From the NCBI GenBank assembly GCA_036381335.1, contig DASVCZ010000061.1, forward strand, positions 1-10,066: DNA of 10,066 nucleotides, written 5' to 3'. Shown here one piece after another: positions 6,519-10,066 of this stretch. The notes under the pieces are model-generated. The model was given only the letters and a program-made list of their open reading frames with translations. It was not told the DNA's origin and made no database searches. This DNA is from DASVCZ01 sp036381335. Lineage in GTDB: Bacteria; Patescibacteriota; Microgenomatia; UBA1400; PJMF01. The position numbers and the translations under genes are program-made. Numbering within the stretch: position 1 is the first letter of the stretch; each line of letters opens with the position of its first letter.

Positions 6519-8069
6519 ATGACAAAAATAAAGCGAGCAGCAGTTTATGATAGATGGCTCCACACGTTGGGTGGAGGAGAACAAGTGGCTTTTGCCTACG
6601 CTGAAGTATTGAGAGACTTGGGATATCAAGTTGATTTATTAACCCATCGCCAATTTGACCAGAACGCAGCTATTCGCAAGATGGACGTTAACTTTGATGG
6701 TATTACTATTCGATACTTACCCAATCTACTCGATTACCAATTGAGCAGTTATACTGAAAAGTATGATATCTTTGTCAGTAATTCCTACTTAGATTACATT
6801 CCTAATCGAAGTAAATTTGGTATTCTTTCAGTCTTTTTTCCATCACGAGTGGCAGTTAACCCGTATGAATACTTTAAACGATCTCACATTGTTCCTTCTC
6901 TACGTAAATTTTTTATTTATCCCTCTGAATTTGAGGGTTTTGAATATGATTCCTATGAAAATGGCTATCTGCATAAGTGGTTGGGGCAAAGGTCATGCAT
7001 TACCATCAATCAAAAGATTCGGCAGTTTTCATTGCAACTTTATTTTCCTCAACTAGCTCTGTCCAGCTTAGACCAAATTCAGTTTCTGGTGAATGATCAC
7101 GTCTATGTTCCAAAGCGATCAATCAACCATAGAAATAATACTGCCACCTACGATTTTTCTCTGTCTCAAGCAAACACTACTCAAAAAGTCTGTATAGTTT
7201 TACCCAAATCTCACTACAGTCGGAAAATTTCCTTAATCAGATTTTCGATTCCGCATTATCGTTACTTTTTTTATAATCTTTTCAAAAGGCTATTCCCACA
7301 CTGGGAGATGAGACTCCATGGAGGGCCTTCGCCTACAAAATTTTCTGATATTGAATCGTATGATCGGATTGTGGCTATTTCTAAGTTCACACAATACTGG
7401 ATTCAGAAGTATTGGCATCTGTCAGCTGACATCATCTACCCACCCGTCGCTATTACAAAGTTTGCTCCAAGTCAGAAAAAAGAAAACATCATCATCCATG
7501 TCGGGCGATTTTTTGTAGGCGGCCATTCAAAAAAGCAACTAGAAATGGTACGAATCTTCAAACGACTGTGTGATACTGGCATCTCAGATTGGCAACTTCA
7601 CTTTGTAGGCGGAGTAGCTGAAGGACACGTTCATCAGCAGTATGTCCAAAAAATCAAAGATGAAGCTCAAGAGTACCCCGTTTTTTTCCACTTTGATGCT
7701 CCTTTTACTACTTTGCGTGAACTTCTTAGCAAGGCTAAGATATACTGGCATGCAACGGGTCTTGACGAAAAAGATAAAGGCAATCCTATTGTACTAGAAC
7801 ACTTTGGCATCACTACCGTGGAAGCCATGGCCTCTGGATGTGTGCCAGTTGTCATTAATAAAGGTGGCCAACCAGAGATAGTTACACCGGAATCTGGATT
7901 TATTTGGCAAACGCGCCGGGAATTACTTGATTCCACTCTACAATTGATTAAATCACCTGCTACACTTAAGCGTATGAGCAAAGAGGCGGTCAAGAGAAGC
8001 AAATATTTTAGCCGCGCAGCTTTTACGGAACGCTTGGAACAGTTACTCAATGAAAAAAATAGTCGCTAG
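6519..8069 (+). CDS. GT4 (GT-B fold) glycosyltransferase with insertion in the N-terminal domain
   Basis: This 516-residue protein is a retaining GT-B enzyme of the GT4 group. The N-terminal domain opens with TLGGGEQVAFAYAEVL (16-31), the nucleotide-sugar glycosyltransferase GGGE motif resembling ALG11-type enzymes. YDRIVAISKFTQYWI (281-295) and a YPPV element lead to the C-terminal domain, which has IIHVGRFF (325-332), the lysine pair K338-K339 and EHFGITTVEAMASG (427-440) with the E-x7-E pair E427 and E435 that binds the donor. Extra sequence of about 130 residues (roughly 130-262) interrupts the N-terminal Rossmann domain, begins with a beta-rich part and ends with an aromatic, basic stretch. 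It probably adds a hexose from a nucleotide sugar to a lipid-linked glycan in the cytoplasm; the sugar is not readable. It starts 9 bases after the GT2 gene and its last 20 bases overlap the next gene. Confidence 0.9.
   Translation: MTKIKRAAVYDRWLHTLGGGEQVAFAYAEVLRDLGYQVDLLTHRQFDQNAAIRKMDVNFDGITIRYLPNLLDYQLSSYTEKYDIFVSNSYLDYIPNRSKFGILSVFFPSRVAVNPYEYFKRSHIVPSLRKFFIYPSEFEGFEYDSYENGYLHKWLGQRSCITINQKIRQFSLQLYFPQLALSSLDQIQFLVNDHVYVPKRSINHRNNTATYDFSLSQANTTQKVCIVLPKSHYSRKISLIRFSIPHYRYFFYNLFKRLFPHWEMRLHGGPSPTKFSDIESYDRIVAISKFTQYWIQKYWHLSADIIYPPVAITKFAPSQKKENIIIHVGRFFVGGHSKKQLEMVRIFKRLCDTGISDWQLHFVGGVAEGHVHQQYVQKIKDEAQEYPVFFHFDAPFTTLRELLSKAKIYWHATGLDEKDKGNPIVLEHFGITTVEAMASGCVPVVINKGGQPEIVTPESGFIWQTRRELLDSTLQLIKSPATLKRMSKEAVKRSKYFSRAAFTERLEQLLNEKNSR
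6933..7205 (+). other. Beta-rich domain inserted in the GT4 N-terminal domain
   Basis: Residues 139-229 of the GT4 protein have EGF (139-141) and HKW (152-154), with W154 14 residues after G140, followed by strands SCITI, FSLQLYF, QIQFLVND and TYDFSLS. The spacing is the same as in the GT2 insertion, and N-G also precedes the W in both (148-149 here, 182-183 there). The relation to that domain is inferred from the motif and strand order only. Confidence 0.5.
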
Positions 8070-9636
8070 TTTTTTGCCCAATGTATACCACTATGGACCA
8101 TTACTCATGGCGTTGGGCATCTTGGCACTGTTACTAGCTCGAAACCCTTTTTCTCTGCGGACACTCATCCCCAACTTTGAACCCTACCCAGATTCATTTC
8201 ACTACGTGACTACTTCTCGCTGTTTTCTTCAGGGGCAAGGATGGTTGCTGTGTCGACCAGATGTACAAGGTGTAACTCCAGCGGTACCCCCACTTTATTC
8301 TGCGGCAATGATGCCCTTCTTCCTTATTTATAACGACCCACGGATGTTTTACTTTGCCAACGTGACCTTGGCTATCATAAGTGTTTGGTTGCTCTGGCGA
8401 ATTTTAACTATCTTAAAATTGAATACCTTAATTCAATTTTTTATTCTGGGTATCTACGTCACTACTTACTATGTGTATTGGTTACCTGTCTTGGCTATGG
8501 CCGAGAATACTTTACTACCGCTATTTCTAGCCGCTGTTTTACTATTTATTTTGCCTAAAAGTAGAAAACATTTGTACTTGGCAGCCATAATAGTTCCAAG
8601 CTTGTATGGAACCAAGTATGCAGCCTTACCATTGATGGGCATTTTTTGGTGGGCATTTGTTTTGAAATACATTACTTTTTCTTTAAATAAGAAAAACGTC
8701 CAAAATTTTTTCTGGTTCAGTCTCATTACAGGCGGGCTTTATCTGCTCTACGGCGGGTGGCAAACCATTGCCACAACTACCGCTAGCACTGAGGCTGCAG
8801 GAAGCACTGACAGTTGGTTTTCATATCTCTACTGGCCAGAAAATGTCAGTATTTATTTAAAAGCTCTCTCGGGTCACCCGACTAAGTTCTTATGGCATCA
8901 CCAAGCATTATTGCCTAGTTGGCTCAGTGGCCTTGGCTGGCTCGGTCTCTTGATAGCCGGTGTACAAAAAAAGTTCAGCCCTTTGGCGTGGTTGTTGATG
9001 ACACTATCTCTTGGTCAGGTAGCAGTGTTGGCTCTTTTCTATACCGTCGATGCCCGTTACATTATTACTAGTTTGCCCAGTCTGTTACTTGGAGTGGCAC
9101 TTTGTTTGGAATGGCTTTACCAAGTTCGAAAAGATTCAATATGGCGTATTTGCTGGCTGCTTTTTGTCTGTTTATTGGGTATAGCCTACCTTTTATTTCA
9201 GGTCAAACCGCTCAGAACCCAACTAGCTCTTAATCTCAAGTATGCCGAAACACCTTGGTGGTACATATCAGTCCAAGAATTAAATCACTACTTTTCACAA
9301 AACTCAGCTACACATCAGCCATATGTAGCAACCCTAATTTCACCATATTATTTGGACTTTTTTGGCAACCACCGATATCAACCTTTACCTTTATGGCCTG
9401 AACAAGATTTTAAGGGTCACAAAGAAAAAGTTTGGGGCATCCCCCAAATAGAAGCCTTACCAGACACGTATCAGAGGCTATTAACGGAGGGAGCCGACGT
9501 CTACCTCTTTAGTTATGGGCTTCACGTTTACCAGACTGGTGATGAGTATCGACAAACTTTGTTAGAACGCTTCCATGGCCGACCCGTCTTTACGGGTTGT
9601 GCTGGAGCTTGTACACTTTATAAACTTTCATTATGA
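8050..9636 (+). CDS. GT-C membrane glycosyltransferase (GT39/ArnT-like)
   Basis: The 528-residue protein has about ten membrane helices. After the first helix (17-31), the outside loop has YPDSFHY (46-52), where D48 stands in the place of the GT-C catalytic acid, and a TPAVPPLYSAAMMP stretch that recalls the PPLYP element of GT39-like proteins. AMAEN (149-153) and TVDARYI (332-338) match conserved GT-C helix-loop spots. The C-terminal 130 residues are soluble and predicted outside, ending in a short Cys-containing segment (GCAGAC); with C58 and C68 in the first loop, disulfides are possible. It should use a polyprenyl-phosphate sugar outside the membrane; acceptor and sugar are unknown. Its start lies inside the GT4 gene (20-base overlap) and its stop TGA overlaps the next ATG, so translation is probably coupled on both sides. 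Confidence 0.84.
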   Translation: MKKIVASFLPNVYHYGPLLMALGILALLLARNPFSLRTLIPNFEPYPDSFHYVTTSRCFLQGQGWLLCRPDVQGVTPAVPPLYSAAMMPFFLIYNDPRMFYFANVTLAIISVWLLWRILTILKLNTLIQFFILGIYVTTYYVYWLPVLAMAENTLLPLFLAAVLLFILPKSRKHLYLAAIIVPSLYGTKYAALPLMGIFWWAFVLKYITFSLNKKNVQNFFWFSLITGGLYLLYGGWQTIATTTASTEAAGSTDSWFSYLYWPENVSIYLKALSGHPTKFLWHHQALLPSWLSGLGWLGLLIAGVQKKFSPLAWLLMTLSLGQVAVLALFYTVDARYIITSLPSLLLGVALCLEWLYQVRKDSIWRICWLLFVCLLGIAYLLFQVKPLRTQLALNLKYAETPWWYISVQELNHYFSQNSATHQPYVATLISPYYLDFFGNHRYQPLPLWPEQDFKGHKEKVWGIPQIEALPDTYQRLLTEGADVYLFSYGLHVYQTGDEYRQTLLERFHGRPVFTGCAGACTLYKLSL

Positions 9637-10066
9637 ACTGGAAAGACCTACTCCGCCGTTTTGATCATCACTTCCTATTAATCCTATCGCTTTTTTTATT
9701 GGCATTTATTCCTCTCTACCCCAAGATTCCGTTAGGAGAAGTTATTCCAGGGTACCAAGTGAAGTTGCGCTTAGAAGACATCTTCATTGCCTTCACTGGC
9801 TTGATATGGCTAAGAGAAGTCTGGCTGGGTAGAGTCAGGTGGAAATCACTCATGTTAATAGCAGTTATAGGATACGCTTTAGTGGGACTAGCATCATTAA
9901 CGTTTGCTATTTTTATACTACAAACTATTCCTGTAGAACTTTTACACATTAGCAAGAGTGGCCTCCATTACTTTAGATACTTGGAGTACTTTAGTGTTTT
10001 TTTCTTTTTATTTAGTAGTCTGAAAACAAAAAAGCACCTGCAAATAGCCTTGTCGATTCTCTGTGT
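9633..10066 (+). CDS. O-antigen ligase/polymerase-like membrane protein, 3' end outside the window
   Basis: The reading frame is open from the ATG at 9633 to the right edge (144 full codons). The ATG overlaps the previous stop as ATGA. A short cytoplasmic start is followed by a helix (about 13-29) and YPKIPLGEVIPGYQVKLRLED (residues 29-49; key parts YPK, PL, RLED). This combination, an N-terminal YPK-PL element followed by an R-x-ED before the second helix, is what I recall from the WaaL/RfaL-Wzy-like O-antigen ligase family of Candidate Phyla Radiation bacteria. A third helix (about 73-97) and HYFRYLEYF (112-120) follow, also typical. The catalytic large outside loop and its arginine and histidine lie beyond the window, so ligase and polymerase cannot be told apart. 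The role would be to join the finished lipid-linked glycan to its acceptor, or to polymerise it, outside the membrane. Confidence 0.78.
   Translation, partial: MNWKDLLRRFDHHFLLILSLFLLAFIPLYPKIPLGEVIPGYQVKLRLEDIFIAFTGLIWLREVWLGRVRWKSLMLIAVIGYALVGLASLTFAIFILQTIPVELLHISKSGLHYFRYLEYFSVFFFLFSSLKTKKHLQIALSILC

Noticed and set aside
7505..7612. Repeated TTTGTAGGCGG segment in the GT4 gene
   Set aside because: Both copies encode FVGG at normal positions of the GT4 C-terminal domain; no other similarity surrounds them.
7667..8050. Minus-strand open frame of 127 codons under the GT4 gene
   Set aside because: It mirrors the well-supported GT4 C-terminal domain and shows no family motif, so it is a shadow.
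1209..9636. Recoding of TGA as glycine, as in Gracilibacteria/SR1
   Set aside because: TGA ends the GT-C genes at 1209 and 9636 where overlap with the neighbouring gene and normal protein length make a true stop likely, and there is no in-frame TGA inside the genes.
1..10066. tRNA, rRNA, CRISPR array, transposase or attachment site
   Set aside because: None was seen; nearly all bases are in glycan-related coding genes and no repeated spacer pattern or terminal repeats were noticed.

Overview
The window is almost fully coding (only 39, 21 and 9 bases lie between genes) and holds part of a cell-surface polysaccharide or glycoprotein-glycan locus. It has seven genes: six glycosyltransferase-type proteins and the start of an O-antigen ligase/polymerase-like protein. 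The style fits a Candidate Phyla Radiation (Patescibacteria) bacterium, perhaps of the Microgenomates type. The reasons are the AT-leaning sequence, the very tight packing with overlapping genes, weak Shine-Dalgarno signals, and the run of GT-C membrane transferases beside WbbL-like GT2 and GT4 enzymes and a short-loop O-antigen ligase. This assignment is an inference from gene style; there is no rRNA or marker gene. TGA is used as a stop (ends of the genes at 1209 and 9636), so the TGA=Gly code of Gracilibacteria/SR1 does not apply.

Layout: 1-1230 (+) is the 3' part of a fused polysaccharide deacetylase (NodB-like) and GT2 glycosyltransferase, cut by the left edge. It runs tail to tail, with a 22-base overlap, into 1209-3278 (-), a large GT-C membrane glycosyltransferase with an extracytoplasmic beta-rich tail. 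A 39-base gap (3279-3317) separates that gene from a rightward operon and carries two overlapping divergent promoter-like signals placed so that both transcripts would be leaderless or nearly so. The operon is 3318-5075 (GT-C-like membrane protein), 5097-6509 (GT2 with an insertion), 6519-8069 (GT4 with an insertion), 8050-9636 (GT-C membrane protein) and 9633 to the right edge (O-antigen ligase-like membrane protein). Junctions are +21, +9, -20 and -4 bases, so the five are probably co-transcribed and translationally linked.

How they may work together (inference): the cytoplasmic GT2 and GT4 enzymes build an oligosaccharide on a lipid carrier. The GT-C proteins would add sugars from polyprenyl-phosphate donors on the outer face of the membrane, and the ligase-like protein would polymerise the glycan or transfer it to its final acceptor. 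The deacetylase-GT2 fusion could add and trim an N-acetylated sugar.

The most interesting signal is a beta-rich module with a shared motif (GF, then W 12-14 residues later, then an alternating hydrophobic strand). It seems to occur in three enzymes of different folds: inside the GT-A catalytic domain of the GT2 protein, inside the N-terminal Rossmann domain of the GT4 protein, and in the extracytoplasmic tail of the GT-C protein. It may be a common glycan- or partner-binding module.
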